From: Clostridium sp. DL-VIII
GTDB lineage: Bacteria > Bacillota > Clostridia > Clostridiales > Clostridiaceae
Length of the DNA stretch: 64,000 nucleotides
Reading direction: 5' to 3'
NCBI RefSeq assembly: GCF_000230835.1
Contig: NZ_CM001240.1
Coordinates: 2,364,501-2,428,500 of the forward strand
The notes under the pieces: model-generated
Seen by the model: only the letters and a program-made list of their open reading frames with translations
The model's database searches: none
What the model was told of the DNA's origin: nothing
Shown: one piece after another, positions 17,575 through 26,881 of the stretch
Numbering within the stretch: the first letter of the stretch is position 1
Layout of the letters: each line of letters begins with the position of its first letter
Position numbers and translations under genes: made by a program

Positions 17575-18537
17575 ATGGGGAAAAAAAGGAATAATTTTAA
17601 GAAGAAAAGCAGAGAAGTATTGCTAATAATTTTTATTATGTTTACAGGAATTATTGGACTGCGATTATATGAAGGATATAATGAAAAATATAGGGATATT
17701 AATTTGGATGGACTAGATACAAAAAGGTACATACAAGCTGCAGATGGTGCTAGTGCAGATAAACTTCAGGTTAACTGGCAGTATATGGCGGCAATTGATG
17801 GTGTTAGATATAAAAATGATTTTTCTAAGATTACAGATGAAAGTTTAAATGATCTCGCAAATATGTTTATAGAAAAAAATAGTACAAGCTCTAAAATTAA
17901 AAATAATGAGTATAGATTAGTTGAGCTGGATGAAGTATTAAGTAAGTTATCATTAAATGAAACAGAAAAGGAAAAGGTACAGCATTACATAGAAAATCTG
18001 AAATATACAGGAACTCAAAAAAATACGTTAAATGATTCTTCGAAGCAGGATTTTATTCAGGAATTATATCCTCAGGCATCAGAAATATATGATAAATATG
18101 GAGTACTTCCTTCAATATCAATTTCTCAGGCAATATTGGAAAGTGGATGGGGAAAATCAGAGCTTAGTGCAAAAAGTAACAATTTATTTGGAATAAAAGC
18201 AGACCCTAGCTGGAAAGGGAAAAAGGTTAAAATGAATACTTCAGAATACTATAATAAAAAAATTGTTGATGATTTTCGTGCTTATGATAGTCATGAAGAT
18301 TCAATGAAGGACTATGGAGAATTTCTTAATAATAATAAAAGATATAAACAAAGTGGGGTCTTTGAAGCCACTCAGTATTTAAAGCAAGCAAAGGCAATAG
18401 AAAATGCAGGTTATAGTACTGTACAAAATGACAAAGGTGAAGATATTTATGCAGAGTTATTAATTGGAATTATTCAAGAACAAAATCTTCAGCTTTTAGA
18501 TTATGAATGCGAGATGAAATATTTTAATAAAAACTAA
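17575..18537 (+). CDS. Membrane-anchored glucosaminidase-domain peptidoglycan hydrolase
   Basis: 320 aa, ATG at 17575 with AAGGGAG 13 nt upstream. Residues ~13-30 are a single hydrophobic anchor (VLLIIFIMFTGIIGLRL) after a Lys/Arg-rich start. Residues ~160-310 are a glucosaminidase (FlgJ/LytD-type) domain: ISISQAILESGWGKSELS with the candidate catalytic Glu, KSNNLFGIKADPSWKGK, FRAYDSHEDSMKDYGEFL. It cleaves the glycan strand outside the membrane; a role in growth, separation or sporulation is possible. It sits between the corrin and nucleotide-loop blocks of the corrinoid cluster and is only 28 nt before cobT. Confidence 0.88.
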   Translation: MGKKRNNFKKKSREVLLIIFIMFTGIIGLRLYEGYNEKYRDINLDGLDTKRYIQAADGASADKLQVNWQYMAAIDGVRYKNDFSKITDESLNDLANMFIEKNSTSSKIKNNEYRLVELDEVLSKLSLNETEKEKVQHYIENLKYTGTQKNTLNDSSKQDFIQELYPQASEIYDKYGVLPSISISQAILESGWGKSELSAKSNNLFGIKADPSWKGKKVKMNTSEYYNKKIVDDFRAYDSHEDSMKDYGEFLNNNKRYKQSGVFEATQYLKQAKAIENAGYSTVQNDKGEDIYAELLIGIIQEQNLQLLDYECEMKYFNKN

Positions 18538-18565
18538 TAAGTTTTTTACGAAAAAGGGGATAATT

Positions 18566-19660
18566 ATGATGGAGTATAATTTAGAACAATTAAATAGTAT
18601 TATAAATGAAATAAAAGATGTTAATAAAGAAATAATAATAGAGGCAGATAAAAGAATGACCTCCCTTGCAAAACCGCTAAAAAGTTTAGGAAAATTGGAA
18701 GAAATGTCAATAAAACTAGCTGGAATCACAGGCAAAATAAAAAATAATATAAATAAAAGGGCAATTATAATAATGTGCTCAGATAATGGTGTGGTTGAAG
18801 AGGGAGTTGCATCATCACCTCAATCTGTAACATTGGCTCAAACAATTAATTTTACAAAAGGATTAACAGGGGTTGCAGTACTTGCAAAAGCAAATAATAC
18901 AGAACTTATGGTTGTGGATGTGGGAATAAATTGTGATTTTGAGCATCCAAAGGTAATAAACAAAAAGATAAGGAAATCGACATATAATATGTCTAAGGGA
19001 CCTGCCATGAGCTATAATGAAGCTGTAAAAGCAATTTTAATTGGAATTGAATGCGTAAAGAATGCGAAAAACTCAGGGTATGAAATACTTGGTGTTGGAG
19101 AAATGGGAATAGGTAATACATCAACAAGCAGTGCAGTACTTTCATCATTAACTAATATCAATGTGGAAGAGGTTGTTGGAAGAGGAGCTGGAATTACAGA
19201 TGAGGCTTTCGAGAAAAAGAAAGAAGTTATAAAGATTGCTATAGAAATAAACAATCCCATAAAAGAAGATCCAATAGATGTGGTTTCTAAAGTTGGAGGT
19301 TTTGATATAGCAGCTATGGCTGGGGTATTTTTAGGTGCTGCTTATTATAAAATTCCCGTTGTAATAGATGGATTTATATCAGCGGTTGCAGCTCTTGTAG
19401 CTTTTAGGTTAAATCATAAAGTAAAAGAATATATGTTTACTTCACATGATTCCAAAGAGTTGGGATTTAAAGCAGCAATGAAAGAACTTGGTTTAAGTCC
19501 AATATTAAATTTAGATATGGGACTTGGTGAAGGCAGCGGCTGTCCGTTAGCATTTTCTATACTTGATTCTGCATGTGCAGTAATGAATAATATGGCAACC
19601 TTTGAAGAAGCTGAAATTGATGACAGCTATTTAGATGAACTTAAAGCAATGAAAAAATAG
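18566..19660 (+). CDS. cobT: Nicotinate-nucleotide-dimethylbenzimidazole phosphoribosyltransferase
   Basis: 364 aa, ATG at 18566 after AAAGGGGA. Motifs: MCSDNGVVEEGVASSPQSVT, GVGEMGIGNTSTSSAV, and the C-terminal DMGLGEGSGCPLAF, whose Glu acts as the catalytic base in Salmonella CobT. It activates the lower-ligand base by transferring phosphoribose from nicotinate mononucleotide to form alpha-ribazole phosphate. It starts the tightly packed nucleotide-loop block (cobT-cobO-cobU-cobS...). Confidence 0.95.
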   Translation: MMEYNLEQLNSIINEIKDVNKEIIIEADKRMTSLAKPLKSLGKLEEMSIKLAGITGKIKNNINKRAIIIMCSDNGVVEEGVASSPQSVTLAQTINFTKGLTGVAVLAKANNTELMVVDVGINCDFEHPKVINKKIRKSTYNMSKGPAMSYNEAVKAILIGIECVKNAKNSGYEILGVGEMGIGNTSTSSAVLSSLTNINVEEVVGRGAGITDEAFEKKKEVIKIAIEINNPIKEDPIDVVSKVGGFDIAAMAGVFLGAAYYKIPVVIDGFISAVAALVAFRLNHKVKEYMFTSHDSKELGFKAAMKELGLSPILNLDMGLGEGSGCPLAFSILDSACAVMNNMATFEEAEIDDSYLDELKAMKK

Positions 19661-19674
19661 AAAGGATGAATAAT

Positions 19675-20205
19675 ATGGAATTGGGATTGATTCACATTTA
19701 TTGTGGTGATGGAAAGGGTAAGACTACAGCAGCTATGGGCCTTGGAATGAGAGCAGCTGGAAGAAATAAAAAGGTACTATTAACTCAATTTTTAAAGGAT
19801 AATGATACAGGTGAACTGATTTCAATTGAAAAGATTGGTGAAAACTTTAAAGTATTTAAAGGAGCACCAGTTAAAAAGTTCTTTAAATTCATGACAGAAG
19901 AGGAGCAAATCGCAACTAAAAATGAACATGAAAATAGATTTAAAGAAGTTACTAAAAAAGCTATTGATGAAAAAATTGATTTACTGATATTAGATGAAAT
20001 AATAGCTTCGACTAATTTAGATTTAGTTTCTCTAGAGGAAGTAGTAAGTTTTCTAGAAAATAAACCTGAAGGATTAGAAGTTGTATTAACAGGTAGAAAT
20101 CCAAATGAAAAATTAATTGAGCTTGCAGATTATGTTTCGGAAGTAAAGGCTATAAAACATCCTTATGAAAAAGGAATAGCTTCAAGAATTGGTATAGAGA
20201 AGTAA
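19675..20205 (+). CDS. cobO: Cob(I)yrinic acid a,c-diamide adenosyltransferase (CobA/CobO/BtuR type)
   Basis: 176 aa. ATG 19675 is 9 nt after AAAGG; the in-frame ATG at 19666 abuts the site. The P-loop near the N-terminus, GDGKGKTTAAMGLGMRAAG, the LLTQFLKDNDTGE motif, LDEIIAS and VLTGRNPNEKLIELADYVSE are characteristic. It transfers the adenosyl group of ATP to the reduced corrinoid cobalt. The gene begins 14 nt after cobT and 7 nt separate it from cobU, so translation is probably coupled. Confidence 0.94.
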   Translation: MELGLIHIYCGDGKGKTTAAMGLGMRAAGRNKKVLLTQFLKDNDTGELISIEKIGENFKVFKGAPVKKFFKFMTEEEQIATKNEHENRFKEVTKKAIDEKIDLLILDEIIASTNLDLVSLEEVVSFLENKPEGLEVVLTGRNPNEKLIELADYVSEVKAIKHPYEKGIASRIGIEK

Positions 20206-20212
20206 TAAGAGT

Positions 20213-20755
20213 ATGAATTATTTAATAATTGGTGGATCGAAAAGCGGCAAGTCAGAATTTGGAGAAAGGATAGCTCTAAGTTTAAATAAGGATAAGGTAG
20301 TATATGTTGCTACCATGAAGCCTTATGATAAAGAAGATGAGAAAAGAATACATGCACATATAGAAAACAGAAAAGGCTTAAATTTTATGACGCTGGAAAA
20401 AGAAAGAGATCTGCATGAAATAATAGACAATATTGATTCTAAGGATACGGTGCTAATTGACAGCATTACATCTCTTTTAACTAATGAAATGTTTTTTGAA
20501 AATGAAATAATAACGAATGTGTCAGTTAATATATTAAAAGGATTAAATAAAATAATAGCAGGAAGCAAAAATACTATTATCATAAGTGATTATATTTTTA
20601 GCGATGCAATAAATTATGATGAAATAACTGAAGGCTTTAAAAAAGAACTAGCTTTAATAAATAGAGAGTTAGTAAAGATTTGTGATAATGTTATAGAATG
20701 CAGCTTTGGAAATATTAAATATCATAGGGAGAAAATCAATGAAAAAACTTTATAA
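20213..20755 (+). CDS. cobU: Adenosylcobinamide kinase / cobinamide-phosphate guanylyltransferase (divergent CobU)
   Basis: 180 aa, the usual CobU length, ATG at 20213. The P-loop [13 protein letters not shown] and the following [21 protein letters not shown] agree with CobU. The guanylyl-accepting region normally HRxxRP...TxE reads [16 protein letters not shown], so the His is present but the RP is altered. [14 protein letters not shown] is the Walker-B-like strand. The C-terminal part, normally VPxxxxxRxFRDxxGxxNQ, is poorly kept ([20 protein letters not shown]). A second CobU-like gene at 21546 preserves exactly that missing C-terminal signature. cobS overlaps its end by 17 nt. Confidence 0.87.
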   Translation: MNYLIIGGSKSGKSEFGERIALSLNKDKVVYVATMKPYDKEDEKRIHAHIENRKGLNFMTLEKERDLHEIIDNIDSKDTVLIDSITSLLTNEMFFENEIITNVSVNILKGLNKIIAGSKNTIIISDYIFSDAINYDEITEGFKKELALINRELVKICDNVIECSFGNIKYHREKINEKTL

Positions 20756-21497
20756 AGGATTCATTATGGCATTAAGTATGTTTACTGTACTTCCAACACC
20801 ATATGTTGAATGGGATGACGAGGGAGTTAAAAATATGATGAAGTTTTATCCCATAATTGGAGCAATTGTTGGAGGAATATGGAGCGTTGTATATTATTTA
20901 ATTAATATTTTGAAGGTTTCAGTAGTATTAAAAAGTACAATAATCATGATAGTACCATTTGTAATAACAGGAATGCTGCATTTAGATGGATTTATGGATG
21001 TTTGCGATGCAATTTTGTCAAGGAGAGATAAAGAAGAAAAACTTAGAATATTGAAGGATTCAAAGATTGGTGCATTTGCAGTAATATCTTTATTAATTTT
21101 ATTTTTTCTGCAATTTGGTGGCATATATTCTATTGTAGAGAAAAACATTCATTTTTATATACTGATCTTGATTCCAATAGTAAGCAGGTCTACTACAGCG
21201 TATTTTTTATTAAGCAGAACTACTATAAAAGAAAGTACCCTAGGAACATATTTTAAAAAAGGAACTAATATTACAGATAGAATTATTATGGTTATAGCAT
21301 TGTTAGTGATGCTTGTAGCAGCATTTGCTTTCTTGAAATATGAGGGCATTATATTAGAATTATTAATAATCCTTGGAGTTACATGGGCAGTTGAAAAATG
21401 TAAAAAAGAATTTGGAGGAATATCAGGTGATGTTGCAGGGTTTGCCCTTGTTATAGGAGAAGTTACAGGAATACTGGCTTTAGCAATAATATTATAA
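20739..21497 (+). CDS. cobS: Adenosylcobinamide-GDP ribazoletransferase (cobalamin synthase)
   Basis: 252 aa. ATG 20739 follows AGGGAG and begins [20 protein letters not shown]; the longer frame to 20706 has no ribosome binding site. Motifs: [35 protein letters not shown] with the acidic metal-binding pattern, and GEVTG near the C-terminus. A polytopic membrane enzyme that joins adenosylcobinamide-GDP with alpha-ribazole (phosphate) to complete the nucleotide loop. It overlaps cobU by 17 nt in another frame. Confidence 0.94.
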   Translation: MKKLYKGFIMALSMFTVLPTPYVEWDDEGVKNMMKFYPIIGAIVGGIWSVVYYLINILKVSVVLKSTIIMIVPFVITGMLHLDGFMDVCDAILSRRDKEEKLRILKDSKIGAFAVISLLILFFLQFGGIYSIVEKNIHFYILILIPIVSRSTTAYFLLSRTTIKESTLGTYFKKGTNITDRIIMVIALLVMLVAAFAFLKYEGIILELLIILGVTWAVEKCKKEFGGISGDVAGFALVIGEVTGILALAIIL

Positions 21498-21545
21498 ATA
21501 TATATGGTAATAGATTATATATTTTGAGTTTTGAGGTGGCAAATA

Positions 21546-21920
21546 ATGATCTTAGTCTTTGGCGGATCCTATAATGGGAAGCTTGAATTTGTGAAAGAGA
21601 AATATGACATAAGTAATGAAGAAATATTTTTTTGCGAAGATGAGAATTTAGAATTTGAAAAAAAAGTTATATGTGGTCTGCATATGCTTACAAGGGCATG
21701 TATTTTAAAGAAATTAGATCCTTTGGAACAGCTAAAGAATAATATGAAGTTATTACAGGGCAAGATAATAATCTGTGACGAAATAAATTCAGGGATAGTT
21801 CCAATGGAAAAGTTAGATAGAGAATGGAGAGAAGCAACAGGACGTATATTACAGGTTTTAAGTAAAAATTCTTCAGAAGTATACAGAATATTTTTTGGAA
21901 TTGAAGAAAAAATTAAGTAA
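21546..21920 (+). CDS. Second, truncated CobU-like protein with degenerate P-loop
   Basis: 124 aa from ATG 21546, behind GAGGTGG; a TTG at 21531 in frame overlaps that site. N-terminus MILVFGGSYNGKLEFVKEKY resembles the CobU P-loop, but the final Ser/Thr is Leu (GGSYNGKL). The middle of CobU (the HRxxRP region) is missing. The C-terminus DEINSGIVPMEKLDREWREA, then TGRILQVLSKNSSEVYRIFFGI, is strikingly like the CobU signature NExGxGIVPxxxxxRxFRDxxGxxNQ...ADEVxxVxxGI. It lies between cobS and cobC. I infer a paralogue that complements the adjacent divergent CobU or has become a regulatory/structural partner. Confidence 0.72.
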   Translation: MILVFGGSYNGKLEFVKEKYDISNEEIFFCEDENLEFEKKVICGLHMLTRACILKKLDPLEQLKNNMKLLQGKIIICDEINSGIVPMEKLDREWREATGRILQVLSKNSSEVYRIFFGIEEKIK

Positions 21921-21936
21921 TTGGTAAGGATGATAT

Positions 21937-22545
21937 ATGAAAAAAATAGAATTATATTTAATTAGACATGGAAAAACCTATTGTAATGAAAAACAATTAT
22001 ATTGTGGAAAAAGTGATGTTGATCTAAGTGAAAATGGTATTAAGGATTTAAAGGAAAGTTTAAAAAACGTTAGATATCCAGAGTGTGACTTTTACTTTAC
22101 AAGTGGAGCTAAAAGGGCAAATCAAACTCTAGAGATTATTTGTCCTGAAAAAAAATATAATATATTAGAACACTTTTTTGAATATGATTTTGGAGATTTT
22201 GAGTTAAAAGGATATGAAGAGTTGAAATTACTAAAAGAATATACAAGCTGGATAGAGGATGAGGAAGAAATTATTAAATGTCCAAATGGAGAAAGCAGGG
22301 GAGAGTTTAAAAAAAGAATAAAAGAAGCATTTATAAGCCTTGTAAAATATTTAGCTAAAGAGGAGATACATTCAGCACTAGGAGTAATTCATGGTGGAAG
22401 TATAGGAATGATACTAGAAATGCTGTATGATGATAATAAGAAATTTTACGAATGGCAGCCTAAGAATGGTGAGGGATATAAGATGATCATTTATATGGAT
22501 GATGATAATGAAAGATTTACAATAGATGAGGTTAGGCATATTTAA
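21937..22545 (+). CDS. cobC: Histidine phosphatase, probable alpha-ribazole phosphatase
   Basis: 202 aa, ATG at 21937 after GGTAAGGATG. Phosphoglycerate-mutase superfamily: LIRHGKTYCNEKQLYCGKSD with the catalytic RHG, FTSGAKRANQTLEIICPE, FGDFELKGYEEL and the second catalytic His in VIHGGSIGMIL. In this context it should dephosphorylate alpha-ribazole 5'-phosphate or adenosylcobalamin 5'-phosphate. Position between the CobU paralogue and cbiB supports the assignment; the superfamily alone would not. Confidence 0.87.
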   Translation: MKKIELYLIRHGKTYCNEKQLYCGKSDVDLSENGIKDLKESLKNVRYPECDFYFTSGAKRANQTLEIICPEKKYNILEHFFEYDFGDFELKGYEELKLLKEYTSWIEDEEEIIKCPNGESRGEFKKRIKEAFISLVKYLAKEEIHSALGVIHGGSIGMILEMLYDDNKKFYEWQPKNGEGYKMIIYMDDDNERFTIDEVRHI

Positions 22546-22557
22546 GAGGAGGCATAT

Positions 22558-23502
22558 ATGATTGAACTTTCAATAGGGTTTTTGCTAGATTTAATAATTG
22601 GAGACCCTAATAATCCACTTCACCCTGTAAGGGGAATTGGGTATCTTACTAAAAGATTAGAAATGATATTTAGAAAAATTTTAAAAAAGCAATTAAAACT
22701 TGCTGGTCTTATAACTTGGATTTTAACAATTGCAATTACCTTTGCAGTTACTTTGGAAATTAGTGTTATTTCTAAAAAATTTAATATTTATTTTGGAATT
22801 ATAATAGAAGGAATTTTAATATACTTCTGCATATCCTCAAAGGCTTTAGTAGTTGAAGGATATAAAGTCATTAAATTTTTATTAAAGGATGATATAGTTG
22901 GTGCACGAAAGCAGCTTTCCTTTATTGTTGGACGCGATACTGGAAGTTTGGATAAAGAAGGTATAATAAGAGCAGTTGTAGAAACTATAGCAGAAAATAT
23001 GGCAGATGGAGTAATAGCACCTTTATTTTATGCAGGAATCTTTGGAGCACCTTTAGCTTTTGCCTATAAAGCAGTAAATACTATGGATTCAATGTTTGGT
23101 TATAAGAATGATGAATATATGGAATTTGGATACTTTCCAGCAAAATTAGATGATATTTTTAATTATATTCCGGCTAGAATAACAGGAATATTAATTGTGA
23201 TGTCAGCTGCAATATTAAGATATGATTATAAAAATAGCTATAGGATCTTTAAAAGAGATAGGTATAATCACACAAGTCCAAATAGTGCACATCCGGAGGC
23301 AGCAATGGCAGGAGCTTTGGGAGTTCAGCTTGGAGGGGCTAATTACTACTTTGGAAAACTTGTAGAAAAGCCTACAATAGGAGATAAAATTAAGGAAATA
23401 AATATTGATCATGTGAGTAAAACATCTAAAGTATTGTATTTATCTTCTTTTATATGTTTTGTTCTTATATTGTTAATTAGAGTGATAATAAAAATATATT
23501 AA
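22558..23502 (+). CDS. cbiB: Adenosylcobinamide-phosphate synthase
   Basis: 314 aa, ATG at 22558 after GAGGAGG. Motifs: LLDLIIGDPNNPLHPVRGIG at the start, FIVGRDTGSLDKEGIIRAVV, ETIAENMADGVIAPLFYAG, YKAVNTMDSMFGYKNDEY, and SPNSAHPEAAMAGALGVQLG. An integral membrane protein that attaches aminopropanol phosphate (or the aminopropanol) to adenosylcobyric acid. The substrate comes from CobD, the next gene. Confidence 0.95.
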   Translation: MIELSIGFLLDLIIGDPNNPLHPVRGIGYLTKRLEMIFRKILKKQLKLAGLITWILTIAITFAVTLEISVISKKFNIYFGIIIEGILIYFCISSKALVVEGYKVIKFLLKDDIVGARKQLSFIVGRDTGSLDKEGIIRAVVETIAENMADGVIAPLFYAGIFGAPLAFAYKAVNTMDSMFGYKNDEYMEFGYFPAKLDDIFNYIPARITGILIVMSAAILRYDYKNSYRIFKRDRYNHTSPNSAHPEAAMAGALGVQLGGANYYFGKLVEKPTIGDKIKEINIDHVSKTSKVLYLSSFICFVLILLIRVIIKIY

Positions 23503-23553
23503 GTTGCAAATAAGTAAAATTAGTAATGTATAATTTACGATGGAGGAACTGTT

Positions 23554-24639
23554 ATGGCAAGCTTTGGGCATGGAGGAAATGCAAAAGAAATAAGTAGAAA
23601 AAATAAGCTAGAATACGATAAAATAATTGATTTTTCAGCTAATATAAATCCTCTAGGAATGGCGGATAGTATAAGAAAAGAAATTATAGAGAATTTGAAT
23701 AAAATTGAAAAATATCCTGATATAACTTACTTTGAACTTAAGGCTGCAATTAGTAAATTTGAAAATGTAAATGCAGAGAATATAATATTAGGAAATGGTG
23801 CGGCAGAAGTATTATTTAATGTGGTTAGAGGAATTAAGCCTAAAAACGCACTTGTCTTGGCACCTACTTTTTCGGAATATGAAGAAGCAATAAGAGCTGT
23901 AAATGGCGAGATTACTTATTATAAATTAATGGAAAAAAATGATTTTCATATACAAGAGGATATTTTAGATTATATAAATAGCAAATTAGATCTAATATTC
24001 ATATGCAATCCCAATAATCCAACAGGAGTTATAACTTCAAAAGATTTATTAACAAAAATTCTATTTAAAGCAAAACAAAATAATGTTATTGTTATAATAG
24101 ATGAATCTTTTTTAGATTTTATAGAAGAAGATTTATCGATGGTTTCATACATAAATGAATATTATAATTTAGTTATAATAAAGTCATTAACAAAATTCTT
24201 TGCTCTTCCAGGCCTAAGAATTGGTTATGGACTATGTAAAAGCTCTATTTTAAAAGAAGAGTTAGAGAAGATAACTCCGGCCTGGAATATAAATGTTTTA
24301 GCTGAAGTAGCTGTAAAATCAGGGCTTAATGATAAAGAATATATAAGCCAATCCAGAAAATGCTTAATAAGTGAAAGAGAATATTTATATAAAGAATTAA
24401 AACACATTAATGAATTAAAGGTATATGAACCAAGTGTAAACTTTATTCTCCTTAAAACACTTATTGAAGTTGATTTAAAGAATGAACTTTTAAAAAAGAA
24501 TATTTTAATTAGAAGTTGTAGCAATTATAATGGTTTAAATGATAGTTATTATAGAATTGCGGTAAGAAACCATGAAGAAAATCTTATATTAATAAAGAAT
24601 TTAAAGAAAATATTTGAAGGAAATGGAAAAAGAGAGTAA
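23554..24639 (+). CDS. cobD: Threonine-phosphate decarboxylase (PLP-dependent, CobD)
   Basis: 361 aa, ATG at 23554 after GGAGGAAC. Class-I/II aminotransferase fold. The start ASFGHGGNAKEISRKN and FSANINPLG are typical of CobD; the PLP lysine is in IIKSLTKFFALPGLRIGYG. CNPNNPTG is the substrate-side loop. It decarboxylates L-threonine phosphate to aminopropanol phosphate, used by CbiB directly upstream. The CobD N-terminal signature argues against histidinol-phosphate aminotransferase. Confidence 0.93.
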   Translation: MASFGHGGNAKEISRKNKLEYDKIIDFSANINPLGMADSIRKEIIENLNKIEKYPDITYFELKAAISKFENVNAENIILGNGAAEVLFNVVRGIKPKNALVLAPTFSEYEEAIRAVNGEITYYKLMEKNDFHIQEDILDYINSKLDLIFICNPNNPTGVITSKDLLTKILFKAKQNNVIVIIDESFLDFIEEDLSMVSYINEYYNLVIIKSLTKFFALPGLRIGYGLCKSSILKEELEKITPAWNINVLAEVAVKSGLNDKEYISQSRKCLISEREYLYKELKHINELKVYEPSVNFILLKTLIEVDLKNELLKKNILIRSCSNYNGLNDSYYRIAVRNHEENLILIKNLKKIFEGNGKRE

Positions 24640-24744
24640 TATAAGATATATATTAAAACTCAGCATAAAAAAATGACCTGTATTGCATATAATAAATGGA
24701 TGAAAGTTCATTTTTAGGTGCCTAAGTTTGAGGGGAGTAAATAA

Positions 24745-26244
24745 ATGGATAAAAAAAGTATAATGTTTTTAGGTACAGCGTCTTCTGTTGGGAAAAGTAC
24801 TTTAGTAACAGCCCTATGTAGATATTTGAAAAATTTAGGTGTAAAAGTAGCTCCTTTTAAGGCTTTAAATATTTCAGTGAATTCCTATGTCACAAAAGAT
24901 GGATTGGAAATGGGAAAATCACAAATAGTACAAGCAGAAGCTTGTAAAGTTGAACCAAATGCTTTAATGAATCCAATATTATTAAAACCTAGTGGGGATT
25001 ATACACAAGTAATTGTAAAAGGAAATGTCTTTTGTAGAATCGAGCCATATAAATATAAAGAACTTACTGAGACTTTAAAAATGCAAGTTAAAGAATCTTA
25101 TGAAAAATTAAGTGAAGACTATGATATAATTGTATTAGAAGGTTCTGGAAGTTGTGCTGAAATAAATCTAAAAGATGGTGATATTTCCAATATGTCTATG
25201 GCTGAAATAGCAGATGCACCAGTAATTTTAGTCTCAGATATTGATAGGGGTGGAGTTTTTGCTTCAATTGTTGGAACTATTCAATTATTATCTGAGTCAG
25301 AAAGAAAAAGGATTCAAGGTGTAATAATAAATAAGTTTAGAGGAGACATGAAGTTATTTAAACCTGCAATAAAACAGCTTGAAGAAATTATAAATATTCC
25401 TGTACTTGGAGTTATGCCCTATGAAAAGTTCGATATTGAAGATGAAGATAGTGAAACTGAGAGAATAGGAAATAATCAAGAAGAAGGAATTGTAGATATA
25501 GCTATCGTTAGACTTTCACATATGTCAAATTTCACAGATTTTAATGTTTTAGAGGGAATGCCAGGAGTAACAGTTAGATATATAACTAAACCAAACGAGC
25601 TAAAGAATCCGAATTTAATAATAATACCTGGAACCAAAAATACAATTGAAGATTTAAGAAATATAAAGGAAAATAAGCTCTTTGATAAGATAAAAGAAGC
25701 TAAAGAAAATGGAACTCCTATATTTGGTATATGTGAGGGGTATCAAATGCTTGGAACTTTAATTCTTGATAAGTTAGGAGTTGAAGGAAACATTTGCCAG
25801 GAGGATGGCTTTGGTTTTTTGGACATAAAGACAAGATTTAATGAGGCGAAAATTACAAAGCAGACTCAGGGAAAAATTTTATGTGATCTTAATTTAATAA
25901 AATCTATAGAAGGCATTATAATAAAAGGTTATGAAATTCACAATGGAATAAGCAAGGTTGGAAAAAAAGTGATGCCATTTATAACTGATTTGGATGGAAC
26001 TATCGTAGGAGTATGTGATAAAGAAAAGATGGTTGCAGGAACATATCTTAATGGCATATTTGATTCGGAAAAATTTATGACTTCGTTTGTAAAATCGTTA
26101 AGAGATAAGAGTAGCATAAAACTTTCAGAGGAAGTAATCATTCAAAAGATAAATGAATATAAGGATAGCGAATATGATAAATTAGCTAAGGTATTTGAAG
26201 AAAATATCGATATATATAAATTAAGAGACATAATGAATATATAG
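24745..26244 (+). CDS. cobQ: Cobyric acid synthase (amidotransferase) with an altered glutaminase site
   Basis: 499 aa, ATG at 24745 after GAGGGGAG. N-terminal ATP-dependent amide synthase domain: [69 protein letters not shown]-terminal class-I-like glutaminase domain: [11 protein letters not shown] and [11 protein letters not shown] with nucleophile Cys330. The usual GTYLHGIFD motif reads GTYLNGIFD, so the expected catalytic His is Asn436, and the residue after Cys330 is Glu rather than Gly. The enzyme amidates four side chains of adenosylcobyrinic a,c-diamide. Either ammonia is used directly or the His is supplied elsewhere. Confidence 0.93.
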   Translation: MDKKSIMFLGTASSVGKSTLVTALCRYLKNLGVKVAPFKALNISVNSYVTKDGLEMGKSQIVQAEACKVEPNALMNPILLKPSGDYTQVIVKGNVFCRIEPYKYKELTETLKMQVKESYEKLSEDYDIIVLEGSGSCAEINLKDGDISNMSMAEIADAPVILVSDIDRGGVFASIVGTIQLLSESERKRIQGVIINKFRGDMKLFKPAIKQLEEIINIPVLGVMPYEKFDIEDEDSETERIGNNQEEGIVDIAIVRLSHMSNFTDFNVLEGMPGVTVRYITKPNELKNPNLIIIPGTKNTIEDLRNIKENKLFDKIKEAKENGTPIFGICEGYQMLGTLILDKLGVEGNICQEDGFGFLDIKTRFNEAKITKQTQGKILCDLNLIKSIEGIIIKGYEIHNGISKVGKKVMPFITDLDGTIVGVCDKEKMVAGTYLNGIFDSEKFMTSFVKSLRDKSSIKLSEEVIIQKINEYKDSEYDKLAKVFEENIDIYKLRDIMNI

Positions 26245-26260
26245 GATTTGGAGGAAAGGT

Positions 26261-26776
26261 ATGCTAACAGTTACAGAAGAAAGATTATTAAAGTATATAG
26301 AAGAGCGCGCAAGAGAAAATGTTAAAGGAAAAACTTTTTATAAGATGACTGATGTATTAGAACAAGCTTTTTGGATATCAGAAGATAGAGCATATGAAGT
26401 ACTAAAGAATATAATTTCAAGAAAAAATATAGGAAATTCTAAAGAAGCGATTATAAATGAATATATTGATATGTTAAAAAAAGGATATGGATCAATACAA
26501 GAGCAAGTAGAAGTATTTGGTGGAGATAAAGTACAAGGTGTGTTATATACTGCAGAGAGAAGATTGAAAAATTTTGGAGGCGGATCATTTTTAGATATTT
26601 TAAGAGAAGTTTATAAAGTTCCAGATGAAGAAATAATGGAATTGACAGAAAAGTATTTAAATTATTTAAACTCTCCGCTATTTTTATTTAAATTAGAAAA
26701 AGAAACCTTCCATAAATTTTTAGAATCAGACATTGAAGAGTTAGATAAACAATTTAATAGATTTATGAATTTATAA
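26261..26776 (+). CDS. Conserved-looking protein of unknown function (171 aa)
   Basis: ATG at 26261 after TTGGAGGAAAG, 16 nt behind cobQ, so it is the last gene of the corrinoid operon before the terminator. The product is soluble, helical and charged, without Cys. The first 60 residues (TVTEERLLKYIEERARENVK) could form a small helix-turn-helix-like bundle, and a central GGGSFLDILREVY separates it from a helical C-terminus. I do not recognise the family. Position suggests nothing firm about corrinoid function because unrelated genes are interspersed here. Confidence 0.7.
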   Translation: MLTVTEERLLKYIEERARENVKGKTFYKMTDVLEQAFWISEDRAYEVLKNIISRKNIGNSKEAIINEYIDMLKKGYGSIQEQVEVFGGDKVQGVLYTAERRLKNFGGGSFLDILREVYKVPDEEIMELTEKYLNYLNSPLFLFKLEKETFHKFLESDIEELDKQFNRFMNL

Positions 26777-26837
26777 ATCTATTAAATTGTATTTTGTATG
26801 TAAAGGAATAAAAGAAAGACCAAGTGTTATGTTGGTG

Positions 26838-26877
26838 GATTTAGTTCAAGAAATATTTTAGAACTAAATCTTTTTTT
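26838..26877 (+). terminator. Rho-independent terminator ending the corrinoid cluster
   Basis: GATTTAGTTC / GAACTAAATC 10-bp perfect stem with 13-nt loop, followed by seven T. The hairpin also lies just after the convergent HD-GYP gene, so it may act on both strands. Confidence 0.85.
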
Positions 26878-26881
26878 GTAT

